A stretch of 36,945 nt of DNA, taken from contig JAGKWS010000030.1 in assembly GCA_021151685.1 (NCBI GenBank), forward strand, positions 1-36,945. The letters are read 5' to 3'. Under the pieces are notes generated by a model. That model made no database searches, was not told the origin of the DNA, and saw nothing but the letters and a program-made list of their open reading frames with translations. Position 1 is the first letter of the stretch; each line of letters opens with the position of its first letter. Source of the DNA: Chitinophagaceae bacterium. Its GTDB lineage: Bacteria; Bacteroidota; Bacteroidia; Chitinophagales; Chitinophagaceae. Below, one piece after another: positions 18,401 through 26,213 of the stretch. The position numbers and the translations under genes were made by a program.

Positions 18401-21400
18401 CCAGGTGGCTGTGTTGCTACCCGCACCATATCCATCAATCCATTGCCGGCAGGTATTACTGGTATGAGTAATGTTTGCCCGGCACGCACCACCATCTTCT
18501 TTAGCAGCACACCCGGTGGTACATGGTCCAGTGCCAATCCCGCTATTGCCACTGTGGGTGTTTCCAGTGGTATTGTGTCCGGCGAGTCTCCCGGTGTAGC
18601 CAACATCAGCTATACATTGCCTACAGGTTGTGCCACTGTAAAAGCTATTTCGGTCAATCCTTTCCCGGCAGCTATTGCTGGCACTTCATCTATATGTACC
18701 GGTAGTATAGCTATATATACCATATCGGTTACCGGTGGTACATGGAGCAGTAACAGTACCTCCGTTTGTACCATCAATGCGCTTACCGGTATGGCGGGTG
18801 GCATTACCCCCGGCACTACATCTATTACATACACACCCGCATCGGGTTGCCCATCCATAAAACCGGTAACGGTCAACATACAACCCGGCCCGGTAACCGG
18901 AACCACGGTTTTCTGTAGCGCAGGCACAACCATATTGTCCAACGCTACGCCCGGTGGTAGCTGGCTCAGCGACAATGCCCTCATTGCTACCGTACACCCG
19001 GCCACAGGTTTGGTGTCTGGTGTGGCTGCGGGTATTGCTACTATTTCATACCAGCATGCCGGTGGTTGTGTATCGTCGGCCATCGTCACCGTCAATCAGT
19101 CGCCCGATGTCATATCGGGAGTATCATCTGTATGTGTTGGGTACACCACAACACTGGCATCGGGCCCGGTTGGGGGTACATGGACCAGCAGCAATCCTGC
19201 GGCAGCTACTGTGCTTCCCGGTTCTGGTTTGGTAGCAGGTACCGGGTCTGGTACCACCACAGTTTCTTATAGCCTTGCCAACGGTTGCCGGGTTACAACA
19301 GTAGTTACGGTCAGTGCATCACCGGCCGCCATCACCGGTGCCGATACCGTTTGTGAAGGCAGTACCATTACCCTCACAGATCCGCTATCGGGTGGCGGTA
19401 CATGGAGCAGCAATAACCCGTCTGTTGCCACTATTGGCTCGGCTACAGGTGTTGTCTCGGGTATGGTGCCGGGTAGTGCCACTATCAGTTACACCATTGG
19501 TACTGGTTGTATTTCTACTATCAATCTCACAGTCAATCCTTTACCGCTACCTATTACAGGTATTACCACTGCTTGTGCCGGTTTGTCCACTTCGTTGGCT
19601 TGTGCTACACCGGGTGGTTTGTGGTCATCAGCAGTGCCATCTGTTGCCACAGCTACCGCTACAACGGGTGTAGTCTCAGGTATCAATCCAGGTACGGCTA
19701 TTATATATTATACACTGCCCACCACTTGCCGTACATCGGCAGTGGTCACCGTCAATCCTACCCCCGGTCCTGTAACTGGTATTGGGGCAGTGTGCGAGGG
19801 TAGTGGCAGCACATTCAGTAATTCTGTACCAGGTGGTATATGGAGCAGCAGCAATACCACAGTAGCTACCATCCACTCATCTACAGGCTTGGTGTCTGCC
19901 TTAGTGGCTGGTACTACCGTGGTGTCGTACACCCTTGGTGCTGGTTGCCATGCCACAGCCATTTATACAGTTCATGCACTGCCTGCACCCATTACTGGCC
20001 CTGGCAGTTTGTGTAATGCAGCTACCGGTACACTGGCAAGTACCACATCTGGTGGCGTTTGGTCTGTTACCGGTTCGGCTATTTCTATCAACTCCTTTGG
20101 CGGTATTACCGCACTCAGCCCCGGTATGGCTGTAGTATCTTATACATTACCAACAGGCTGTCGTACGTCTACTACGGTAACAGTGCATCCATTTGCCCCC
20201 AATTCCGGTCCGGCCATTACTTGCATTGGTTTCAGCACGTCACTGTCCAATGCTATTGCTGGCGGCACATGGAGCAGTAGCAATGTCTCGGTTGGTACCG
20301 TAAATACCAGTGGGGTAGTATCCGGGCTTACTCCGGGTACTACAATCATATCTTATTCTCTGGCATCGGGCTGTGTGGCTACCACTGTGGTTACCGTTAC
20401 CGGTCTAACGCCTGTTTCTGGTACATCTGGCCTTTGTGTCGGGCAGCCAACGGCCATGGGCAGTGCTGCACCGGGCGGGGTATGGTCTACGTCCAATCCT
20501 GCTATTGCCACCGCTGCACCAGCTACTGGTGTGGTTACTGGTATAGCCGCAGGTACTGCCTTCATCTCATATACATACGGCACAGGTTGCGTATCGGTGT
20601 TGGCCGTTACGGTTCATCCATTAGCCCCCGTAGTTGGTCCTTCGTCAATATGTGTGGGGCAAAATGTCACATTGACCGATGCTGTTCCCGGTGGTACATG
20701 GAGTACAGTTGGCAGTTTCGTTTCGGTAAATGCCTCAACAGGGCTTGTAACCGGCCTTACCCCCGGTCCTGCACTTATCAATTATACATTGCCTACCGGT
20801 TGCGTGGCCACACATGCCATCACGGTCAATCCGCTGGTGCCCATCACGGGCCCTGCAACCGTGTGCGAGGGGGCATCCATAACACTTGGCAACGGTGTGC
20901 CCGGTGGCACATGGTCATCTGCTGCGCCCGCCACCGCAACGGTAACGCCCGCCACAGGTATTGTTGCAGGCATCGGCGCAGGTACTGTGCTCCTTTCATA
21001 TACCAACCCCTCTGGTTGCGTAGCTACTTATTTAGTTACTGTAAATGGCTTGCCTGCTGGTGTTACAGGTAGTACTGCGGTATGTGCTGGTGCTACCACT
21101 TCATGGAGCAGTACTACCGCAGGCGGCACTTGGACGAGTAGCGACATCGCTTCTGCCACCATTACACCTGCTACAGGTCTGCTTACTGGCGTAGCGGCTG
21201 GTACTACACGTATTACTTACACACTAACCACTGGCTGTGCATCGTCCTATCTGGTTACAGTGCATCCGTTACCCGCATCCATTACAGGTAGTGGTTCCGT
21301 ATGTGTAAGTGGTAGCATCACATTGGCCAGTGCCACTGCTGGTGGTAGTTGGTACAGCAGCAACGGCACAGTGGCTACCGCCAATATAGCTACCGGTGCT

Positions 21401-24400
21401 ATTGCTGGTCTCGTTGCCGGCACATCTCTTATATCATATGTTTTGCCTACTGGTTGTATCTCTACACAGGTGGTAACGGTACATCCATTGCCTGCCACAC
21501 CGGTTGTTGTTTCCGGGTTGTGTGTGGGTGCTTCCACTGCGCTTACATCTATTACTACAGGGGGTACATGGTCGGCTACGGGTAGTGCAACTATCAATGC
21601 AGCATCTGGTATTGCTACCGGCACAGCGGCAGGCACTGCCATATTTACCTACACATTACCAACTGGTTGCATTAGTACACTGGTAGCAACGGTGTCGGCA
21701 CCGCCCACCGCCATAACCGGTCCGGCAGAAGTCTGTTCGGGCACATCCATCACGCTCTCCAATGCTACAGCCGCCGGCACATGGTCCGCCAATCCGGTTT
21801 CGGTAGCCACTGTCCATGCTGTTACTGGTATAGTTACCGGTAGCACAGCGGGTACAGTACGTATATCTTATGCATTAAGTACCGGCTGTGCGGCATATTA
21901 TGTCGTTACTGTACATCCACTTCCCGCCGTCATTACCGGTGCCGATGGGGTTTGTGTGGCCGCAACTGCTGCATTGGCCTCACTTACTCCGGGCGGTTCA
22001 TGGGCCAGTGGTAGCAGTGCCATTGCCTCGGTTAGTGCTACCGGTATTGTTACGGGGGTATCGGCAGGCGTTACACTTATTAGCTACACACTGCCTACAG
22101 GTTGTGCTGTTACCAAAGTGCTTACTACCTACCCATTACCTGCGCTTATTTCAGGCCCGGGTCAGGTATGTGCCGGTCAGTCGGTATCGCTCACCAATGC
22201 CACCTCTGGTGGTGTATGGGTAAGTGGTGCTACACCTACAGCAACTATCGATGCTATGAGCGGGCTGCTTACCGGCATCATGCCCGGTACAGTCAGTATT
22301 AGTTATATATTATCTACAGGTTGCCAGCGTGCCGCAACTGTTACGGTACATGTTACTCCGGCCACCATCACTGGTCTGGCACAGGTATGTGCCGGTGCTG
22401 CCATCCCATTGGCCAATACTACCCCAGGTGGTGTATGGGCTACGTCGGCTACAGGTATTGCTACGGTAAGTGCTTCGGGTGTTGTAAATGGTGTAGCAGC
22501 AGGTACCGCAGGTATCTCTTATACGTTACCCGGTACAGGTTGTAGGGCTGTGCATATAGTTACAGTTCAGCCCTTGCCCCCGGCCATCGGTGGTATTACC
22601 CCTCTTTGCCCCGGCAACAGTATTACGCTTACCAATGCGGTTTCGGGGGGTACATGGTCAGTATCGGGTAGTGCGGCTACATTAGATGCGGCTACAGGTA
22701 TTGTTACGGGGGCCACCCCGGGTTTTGTAGTGGTATCTTACACCTTGCCTACAGGCTGTTTTACGGCAAGCTCTATCGTGGTCAATTCATTACCGGCCAC
22801 CATCAGTGGTGCTACAGGTATATGTGCCGGTGCCAATACTACCCTCACCAATGCTACCCCCGGTGGGGTTTGGGTATCGTCTACGCCATCGGTAGCTTCG
22901 GTTAGCTACACAGGTGGGGTAGTTACCGGCACATCGGCCGGTGTAGCCTACATCAGTTATATTATAGGTACAGGCTGTTCTGTAACACGGGCGGTAACCG
23001 TCCATCCGTTACCACCCACCATCGGTGGTGCCACATCGTTGTGTTTGGGCACTCCGGCGGCACTCACCAATGCCATGCCCGGTGGCACATGGGCCAGTAG
23101 CAATGCAGCTATTGTATCTATAGATGGTGTTACGGGCATTGCCACAGGCCATATGGTTGCTGGTGCCATTGTTACTTATACACTTCCTACAGGTTGCAGT
23201 ACGGTTGCTTCGGTATATGTCAATTCGGTTCCGGCACCTATAACGGGTACATTGTCTGCCTGTCAGGGCGCATTTACATCACTCGGCAATACCACCCCCG
23301 GTGGCATGTGGCACAGTAGCAATACCGCAGTGGCCACGGTCGATGCCTCCGGCGTGGTAACAGGTGTAGCAGCGGGCACCGTAGCTATTTCATACACAGT
23401 GTCTTCCGGTTGCAGTGCCGTAGCAATAGTCACCGTGCAAGCCCTTATGCCCATTTCAGGGCCAGTGTCCATGTGTGGTGGCGTTTCGGCTACATTTACC
23501 AATCCCGTATCTGGTGGGGTATGGTCTGGTGGTGGCTCTGGTATATTCAGTGTGTCGTCGGGTGGTGTAGTCACTGGTATTGCCGGTGGTGTTGGTGTAG
23601 TGTCCTATGTGCTACCTTCAGGTTGCATAGCGGCCCGTGCACTCACCATCAATCAGTTGCCTGCCAGCTATTACCTTACTGGCGGTGGCATCATTTGTGC
23701 GGGTAGCCCCGGCGTACCTGTAGGGCTCACCGGCTCCGAGGCTGGTATCAGCTACACCCTGTACAATGGCACTACCGCAGTTACCCTGCACCCCGGCACC
23801 GGCACCAGCTTTAGCTTCGGTACGTTTACTGTAGGTGGTGTGTATACCGTACAGGCTACCAACATTGCCACCGGTTGTGTGCGCACCATGGCAGGTGCCG
23901 CAGTTATTACGGCCATCACACCAGCCCCGGCAGGTGTCACCATCTCCAGTACCATTGGCGATACTGTTTGTGCCGGTACCGGTGCCCTCTTTACAGCCGT
24001 TCCTACACTGGGGGGGAGTGCCCCCACCTACCAGTGGCTGCTGAATGGTGCCTTAGTAGGCACCGATACTTCCTACACATTAGCCCCGGTAAATGGCGAT
24101 GAACTAATTTGCCGCATCACCAGTAGCTCGCCCTGTGCCGTACCCGCTGTGGGTACTTCGGTGCGTCGGTTCACGGTATTCCCTGTAGTTACGCCCACAG
24201 TTGGCATGGTGGCATCACCCGTAGGTAGTGTATGTGCTACAGTACCTGTCACATTTACACCATCTGCCACGCATGCCGGCACCCTGCCTGTTTACATGTG
24301 GGAGGTAAATGGAGTACTGGCAGCTACGGGTGCTACCTACACTTATACCCCCGCCAATACCGATGTTGTCAACTGTCGCATGGTGTCCACCGCCCGTTGT

Positions 24401-25006
24401 CGCTCTATAGATACTGTTTCTTCCTCTGCTATTGTCATGTCGGTTACACCGCTGTTGGCACCACAGGTTACGGTCAATGCGGCACCTGGTTGGCTCATAG
24501 CTCCCGGTACCAGTGTTACCTTTAGCGCAGCGGCCACCAATGCAGGTACCAGCCCCACCTACCAATGGAAGATTGACGGAACAGCCATCACAGGTGCCAC
24601 CAACGCCACATTCGTCTGGAATGTATTTGCAGGCAACGAAAAGATTAGTTGCGATGTCACCAGCAATGGCACATGTGCTGGCTACACCTCGTCCGATACC
24701 GGTATCATCATGCTCACCACAGCCACACATGCCGCATTGTACCAAGAGGGGCTCTCGTTGTTCCCCAACCCCAACAATGGCTCCTTCCAGATAACGGGCA
24801 TTACCCACCTCGCATCGGGCAGTTGCACCGTGCAGGTAATCAATGTACTGGGGCAGGTGGTGTACAGTAACACTTTGCAGGCTACAAACGATATTATAAC
24901 GGTAGCACCTGCCAATGCCCATAAATGGGTGCCCGGTACCTACAGCGTGCTGGTAGTAGCTGCCAATGGGCAGAAAACAGTATTCCACATAGAAGTGCAA
25001 CCATAA
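12476..25006 (+). CDS. Giant secreted BIG_2-repeat protein with T9SS sorting domain
   Basis: This 4,176-residue protein is predicted to be secreted and surface-attached. A signal peptide covers residues 1-35 (hydrophobic LLLLCVIVAYSV, then LQA). Next come an Ig-like segment (about 185-270), one BIG_2-like repeat (about 275-345), a jelly-roll 'choice-of-anchor J' domain (about 375-543, with the typical YYWAIDNILI end), and 43 tandem repeats (about 615-3728). Four looser Ig-like modules follow (to about 4090), and a type A T9SS sorting domain (SLFPNPNNGSFQI onward) ends the protein. Repeats are about 72 residues (217 bp), each with a VC near the start, GGTWSSSN-like turn, VTGVAAGT, ISYTLPTGC and PLPAxITG; two cysteines per repeat likely form a disulfide. 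Repeats are diverged in DNA, so the expansion is not recent. It is exported by Sec then T9SS. Adhesion, matrix or stalk function is plausible but not shown. Confidence 0.93.
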   Translation: MTFEFLRKLVSAPPATRRWLLLLCVIVAYSVPLQAAVSITVATNGTGICSNKAVTGSAPGGTALSPISVTEGLVTDFSVGTNTLVLVPPAGWQFTGTLPSLTYITGSNITGISGSITSSSLTVFVTVSATTGADQFTINGLQVQPLTTSAPAGNIVASSASGMAGIATGVAGTVFASLSVAAPVTASVSIAASPSGAFCPGTNVIYTPTPVNGGTPTYTWTLNGVDVSIGSTYSNNTLTSGNTISCRMLSSAGCLVSNPVFSNTITASVLPAPSIITGPTTVCPGNTITQGNSTGGGVWSSSNTSVATVNSSGVLTGVLAGTTTVSYVVGSCASTRTVFVNNHPFAPVLTPTVSTMCNGTSLMVSASGTPAPTTILSQNFNGGLAGWVVDTTGSINILPGSEWKACADSYVNEQGVYRSPDFSTFVMANADTSGSASTLSTRITSPMFSLAAYTSATLTFQHAYDYWPAGDLFVNLEISTNGGATWSPIVNFRGTNIGTKTAFANQSFSLNSFLGNANVKIRFNYHSSFGYYWAIDNILITGTPGVVTPTWSPVTHLFTDPAFTTPYVAGTATNTVYVRPATVMSPVTMVYTATATSGACAGTATSTVSINPSPGTMSGSQNVCVGTTSTLSNTAAGGTWVSGNPAIATVGSGTGLVTGIAPGTVGITYVLGTSCTAVAIVTVNITPAPITGSSNVCIGYNTALSDITTGGTWSSDNVSVAPVNMLTGQVYGLALGTANITYSLGGGCIAVKPVTVHPLPASITGPASVCATQSVTLANATTGGTWVVADALTASVDNSTGIVTGVAAGSVGISYVLTVTGCFSIQTVTVLPQAPITGPPSVCVGYGMTQLNAVAGGTWLSGTTGIATIHPTTGMVSGLLPGTTNITYTLPSGCTAYRVISVDPIPADVTGPSSVCVGSSVTLANVTPGGTWVSNNTAIATVGSGTGFVTGVTAGSVAISYVISTGCSKVFTITVLPVPATITGTATLCEGGITTLANVTGGGTWSIGNTNASISGGVVSGITAGTSVVTYTIPNTCFATRVVTINPLPAPISGGLAVCQGQSSTLNSASAGGTWVSSNTVVAVIGSSTGVATGWAAGTSNITYTLPTGCTITAVFTTNTLPGTITGLPTVCTGNTTILTSSTTGGSWYSSATSQATIGISSGVVSGVATGTATITYTLGTGCSTTRVITVNQSPAPITGTTTLCEGQLATLSCATPGGGWTTANPTIANITPSGGVMTAVSAGTTTITYMIVTGCTSVVTINVLPIPAPPLGSLNVCPGTTSVLSGSPTGGTWSSSITANITVGTSSGVLTGILPGTSAITYTLPTGCANVATAVCNPLPADITGPSTVCVGATIVLNSATGGGTWVSSDAATIVVSGGIATGMSAGVAQISYILPTGCMVQRSVTVNPLPAPITGTLNICQSASGSLASAPSGGAWTSSSPGIVSVAASSGAMLGVTGGTAVITYTLPTSCRITAIATVTPLPGAISGSSGVCVGSSILFSSGTPGGNWSSANTTVATVSATGIISGIADGVTTISYTLPLGCFVTRPVTVNPLPAPISGALGLCIGQPSVLSSTPAGGTWLSSNTSIASVTLGVANGFNVGTANISYILSTGCMRSVTVTVNLTPTSITGTASICQGNTALFINGIGGGTWSSSLPAVATITPTGGVVSGITPGTATISYSLYTGCTATRVVTINPIPGIISGPSAVCASYSIALSNTVSGGVWSSGNTSVATIAPASGVLVGVTAGTALITYMLPAGCFTTTLVTVHALPAAISGNANICLGSTVTYSSASGGGVWSSSNPAVASMVGAVATGVSLGTATISYTLGIGCFVSRQVTVQPLPAAIDGPLSTCPGSPVTLTNTSAGGAWTSATSPGVATIHPLSGVVTPIAPGTAIITYTLPSTCRAFTTLTVNAIPPIDGPSVICASTPTTYTHGTAGGTWQSSNTTVASVVAATGMVIGATTGTAVLSYIMPGGCVATRTISINPLPAGITGMSNVCPARTTIFFSSTPGGTWSSANPAIATVGVSSGIVSGESPGVANISYTLPTGCATVKAISVNPFPAAIAGTSSICTGSIAIYTISVTGGTWSSNSTSVCTINALTGMAGGITPGTTSITYTPASGCPSIKPVTVNIQPGPVTGTTVFCSAGTTILSNATPGGSWLSDNALIATVHPATGLVSGVAAGIATISYQHAGGCVSSAIVTVNQSPDVISGVSSVCVGYTTTLASGPVGGTWTSSNPAAATVLPGSGLVAGTGSGTTTVSYSLANGCRVTTVVTVSASPAAITGADTVCEGSTITLTDPLSGGGTWSSNNPSVATIGSATGVVSGMVPGSATISYTIGTGCISTINLTVNPLPLPITGITTACAGLSTSLACATPGGLWSSAVPSVATATATTGVVSGINPGTAIIYYTLPTTCRTSAVVTVNPTPGPVTGIGAVCEGSGSTFSNSVPGGIWSSSNTTVATIHSSTGLVSALVAGTTVVSYTLGAGCHATAIYTVHALPAPITGPGSLCNAATGTLASTTSGGVWSVTGSAISINSFGGITALSPGMAVVSYTLPTGCRTSTTVTVHPFAPNSGPAITCIGFSTSLSNAIAGGTWSSSNVSVGTVNTSGVVSGLTPGTTIISYSLASGCVATTVVTVTGLTPVSGTSGLCVGQPTAMGSAAPGGVWSTSNPAIATAAPATGVVTGIAAGTAFISYTYGTGCVSVLAVTVHPLAPVVGPSSICVGQNVTLTDAVPGGTWSTVGSFVSVNASTGLVTGLTPGPALINYTLPTGCVATHAITVNPLVPITGPATVCEGASITLGNGVPGGTWSSAAPATATVTPATGIVAGIGAGTVLLSYTNPSGCVATYLVTVNGLPAGVTGSTAVCAGATTSWSSTTAGGTWTSSDIASATITPATGLLTGVAAGTTRITYTLTTGCASSYLVTVHPLPASITGSGSVCVSGSITLASATAGGSWYSSNGTVATANIATGAIAGLVAGTSLISYVLPTGCISTQVVTVHPLPATPVVVSGLCVGASTALTSITTGGTWSATGSATINAASGIATGTAAGTAIFTYTLPTGCISTLVATVSAPPTAITGPAEVCSGTSITLSNATAAGTWSANPVSVATVHAVTGIVTGSTAGTVRISYALSTGCAAYYVVTVHPLPAVITGADGVCVAATAALASLTPGGSWASGSSAIASVSATGIVTGVSAGVTLISYTLPTGCAVTKVLTTYPLPALISGPGQVCAGQSVSLTNATSGGVWVSGATPTATIDAMSGLLTGIMPGTVSISYILSTGCQRAATVTVHVTPATITGLAQVCAGAAIPLANTTPGGVWATSATGIATVSASGVVNGVAAGTAGISYTLPGTGCRAVHIVTVQPLPPAIGGITPLCPGNSITLTNAVSGGTWSVSGSAATLDAATGIVTGATPGFVVVSYTLPTGCFTASSIVVNSLPATISGATGICAGANTTLTNATPGGVWVSSTPSVASVSYTGGVVTGTSAGVAYISYIIGTGCSVTRAVTVHPLPPTIGGATSLCLGTPAALTNAMPGGTWASSNAAIVSIDGVTGIATGHMVAGAIVTYTLPTGCSTVASVYVNSVPAPITGTLSACQGAFTSLGNTTPGGMWHSSNTAVATVDASGVVTGVAAGTVAISYTVSSGCSAVAIVTVQALMPISGPVSMCGGVSATFTNPVSGGVWSGGGSGIFSVSSGGVVTGIAGGVGVVSYVLPSGCIAARALTINQLPASYYLTGGGIICAGSPGVPVGLTGSEAGISYTLYNGTTAVTLHPGTGTSFSFGTFTVGGVYTVQATNIATGCVRTMAGAAVITAITPAPAGVTISSTIGDTVCAGTGALFTAVPTLGGSAPTYQWLLNGALVGTDTSYTLAPVNGDELICRITSSSPCAVPAVGTSVRRFTVFPVVTPTVGMVASPVGSVCATVPVTFTPSATHAGTLPVYMWEVNGVLAATGATYTYTPANTDVVNCRMVSTARCRSIDTVSSSAIVMSVTPLLAPQVTVNAAPGWLIAPGTSVTFSAAATNAGTSPTYQWKIDGTAITGATNATFVWNVFAGNEKISCDVTSNGTCAGYTSSDTGIIMLTTATHAALYQEGLSLFPNPNNGSFQITGITHLASGSCTVQVINVLGQVVYSNTLQATNDIITVAPANAHKWVPGTYSVLVVAANGQKTVFHIEVQP
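13317..13530 (+). repeat. Isolated first BIG_2-like repeat
   Basis: It encodes TVCPGNTITQ through the paired cysteine region ending near FVNNHPFAP. It is the same unit as the tandem array but separated from it by the jelly-roll domain. Confidence 0.75.
13597..14104 (+). other. Jelly-roll (choice-of-anchor J-like) domain region
   Basis: Within the giant gene, residues about 375-543 open with ILSQNFNGGLAGWVVD and close with YYWAIDNILITG, the pattern of jelly-roll domains near the start of many Bacteroidota T9SS proteins. Such folds often bind carbohydrate or stabilise surface proteins. It interrupts the repeat series between repeat 1 and repeats 2-44. Confidence 0.7.
14319..23665 (+). repeat. 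43 tandem BIG_2-like repeats, about 217-bp period
   Basis: Counting the GGxW turn in the translation gives 43 consecutive units, each about 70-74 codons. DNA words such as GGTGGTACATGG recur at the GGTW turn, but the copies differ widely elsewhere. One unit has AAGTW in place of GGTW (about nt 21772), and at least two have a third cysteine (about nt 16485 and 18770). Confidence 0.9.
24745..25006 (+). other. T9SS type A C-terminal sorting domain region
   Basis: The last roughly 85 residues of the giant protein start with LSLFPNPNNGSF and continue with VQVINVLGQVVYS and a terminal KTVFHIEVQP. This is the classic C-terminal signal recognised by the type IX machinery and removed or replaced by A-LPS linkage on the cell surface. 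No T9SS machinery genes are in this window. Confidence 0.9.
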
Positions 25007-25022
25007 TATATGTGAACATCTT

Positions 25023-25051
25023 TCTGAAAGTTGTTGAAAAATACTTTCAGA
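25023..25051. other. Stem-loop between giant gene and atpG
   Basis: TCTGAAAGT (25023-25031) pairs perfectly with ACTTTCAGA (25043-25051) around an 11-nt loop. No T-tract follows, so it may be a weak terminator or a 3'-end hairpin. Confidence 0.45.
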
Positions 25052-25068
25052 TACAAGGAAAGAATTGG

Positions 25069-25076
25069 TAATTTTG
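25069..25076 (+). promoter_or_regulatory. Candidate -7 element for atpG
   Basis: TAATTTTG fits TAnnTTTG and lies 37 nt upstream of the atpG start. The -33 position has only a partial TTTCAG match. Confidence 0.4.
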
Positions 25077-25113
25077 CAGCGATTTTGAAATTTTAATTCA
25101 GCTTTTCTAATAT

Positions 25114-25995
25114 ATGTCAGGTCAGCTTAAAGAGGTCCGTAACCGCATCAAGTCAGTACAGTCTACACAGCAAATAACCAAAGCCATGAAAATGGTGAGT
25201 GCTGCCAAGCTGCGCCGGGCACAGGATGCCATTATTCAAATGCGTCCATACTCGCAGAAACTGCAAGAGATGCTCAGCAACATCGTTAGTGCCGCATCTA
25301 CCGATGTAAGCCTGCCGCTTGCCGAGGTGCGCCCGGTAGAGCGTGTGCTGATGATAGTAGTAACCAGCGACCGTGGTTTGTGCGGTGCCTACAATGCCAA
25401 CGTTATCAAAACAGCAAAAGCTACCATTGCTACAAAGTATGCTACACAGTTGGCAAAAGGTAATGTAACTATACTGCCTATCGGCAAAAAAGGCTACGAA
25501 TATTTTCAAAGAAACAACTTCAAACTGGTAGACACATTCTGGGAAATGTTCTCCGACCTCAGCTTCGAGAACGTTCGCCGTGCGGCAATCTATGCACAAG
25601 AGGCATTCCTCAGCAAACAGTACGACCGCATCGAAATCGTGTATAGCCAGTTCAGAAACGCAGCCACACAGGCATTCGTTTCCGAAGACTATCTGCCCAT
25701 ACCGCGTGTAGAAAAGAAGGAAGGTAAAATGAATACCGACTTCATTTACGAACCTTCTATGCACGTATTGCTGGAAGAACTGATGCCCAAGATACTCAAT
25801 ACACAGGTGTTCAAGTCGGTATTGGATGCCAACGCATCAGAGCACGGTGCCCGTATGACTGCCATGGACAAGGCCAGCGAAAACGCCAACGAACTGCTGA
25901 AGAGCCTGAAGATAAGCTACAACCGCGCCCGTCAGGCAGCCATCACTACCGAGCTTACCGAGATTGTGAGTGGTGCAGCAGCATTGCAAGGATAA
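25114..25995 (+). CDS. atpG: F0F1 ATP synthase gamma subunit
   Basis: The gamma subunit is the central stalk of F1 that turns inside the alpha3-beta3 ring. The 293-residue length and both terminal helices are standard. The N terminus has QLKEVRNRIKSVQSTQQITKAMKMVSAAKLRRAQ, given here only as a continuous match beginning at Gly3, and the C terminus has SYNRARQAAITTELTEIVSGAAAL. The central Rossmann-like part includes TSDRGLCGAYNANV at about residues 88-101. Unusually, neither atpA (normally just upstream) nor any other atp gene is next to it: the giant repeat gene precedes it and tamB follows. A terminator-like hairpin lies just downstream and its own promoter element is upstream, so it seems to be transcribed alone. 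Confidence 0.97.
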   Translation: MSGQLKEVRNRIKSVQSTQQITKAMKMVSAAKLRRAQDAIIQMRPYSQKLQEMLSNIVSAASTDVSLPLAEVRPVERVLMIVVTSDRGLCGAYNANVIKTAKATIATKYATQLAKGNVTILPIGKKGYEYFQRNNFKLVDTFWEMFSDLSFENVRRAAIYAQEAFLSKQYDRIEIVYSQFRNAATQAFVSEDYLPIPRVEKKEGKMNTDFIYEPSMHVLLEELMPKILNTQVFKSVLDANASEHGARMTAMDKASENANELLKSLKISYNRARQAAITTELTEIVSGAAALQG

Positions 25996-26041
25996 TAATA
26001 CGGTACACCAGCATGCTGGTAATGCCTACACATACATGTCA

Positions 26042-26080
26042 ACTACGGCAGAAAGCAGGGCTTTCTGCCGTAGTGCATTT
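26042..26080 (+). terminator. atpG terminator-like hairpin
   Basis: A perfect 15-bp stem (26042-26056 with 26060-26074) with a 3-nt loop is followed by GCATTT. The stem is strong but the T-tract is short. It lies 47 bp after the atpG stop. Confidence 0.7.
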
Positions 26081-26175
26081 GGAAAAGTGATAAAATGCCG
26101 GGCCGTTTTTCATTTTTTAACACATATTGCGCACCGATAGTTGTCTGCCCGCTACACTTTACAGGCGTTTGGAAT

Positions 26176-26183
26176 TATTTTTG
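26176..26183 (+). promoter_or_regulatory. Candidate -7 element for tamB
   Basis: TATTTTTG matches TAnnTTTG. It sits 38 bp before the proposed CTG start and shares the 13-mer TATTTTTGTAACA with the promoter of the giant gene. No good TTG is seen at -33. Confidence 0.45.
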
Positions 26184-26213
26184 TAACAAGAGAGTTTAGA
26201 TATATAGTACGGA

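Noticed and set aside
14319..23665. CRISPR array or satellite DNA
   Set aside because: The period is about 217 bp, the units are diverged, and they encode a continuous protein with conserved cysteines.
24215..25000. 261-codon open frame antisense to the end of the giant gene
   Set aside because: The product has no family features. The forward frame is clearly coding through the T9SS sorting domain.
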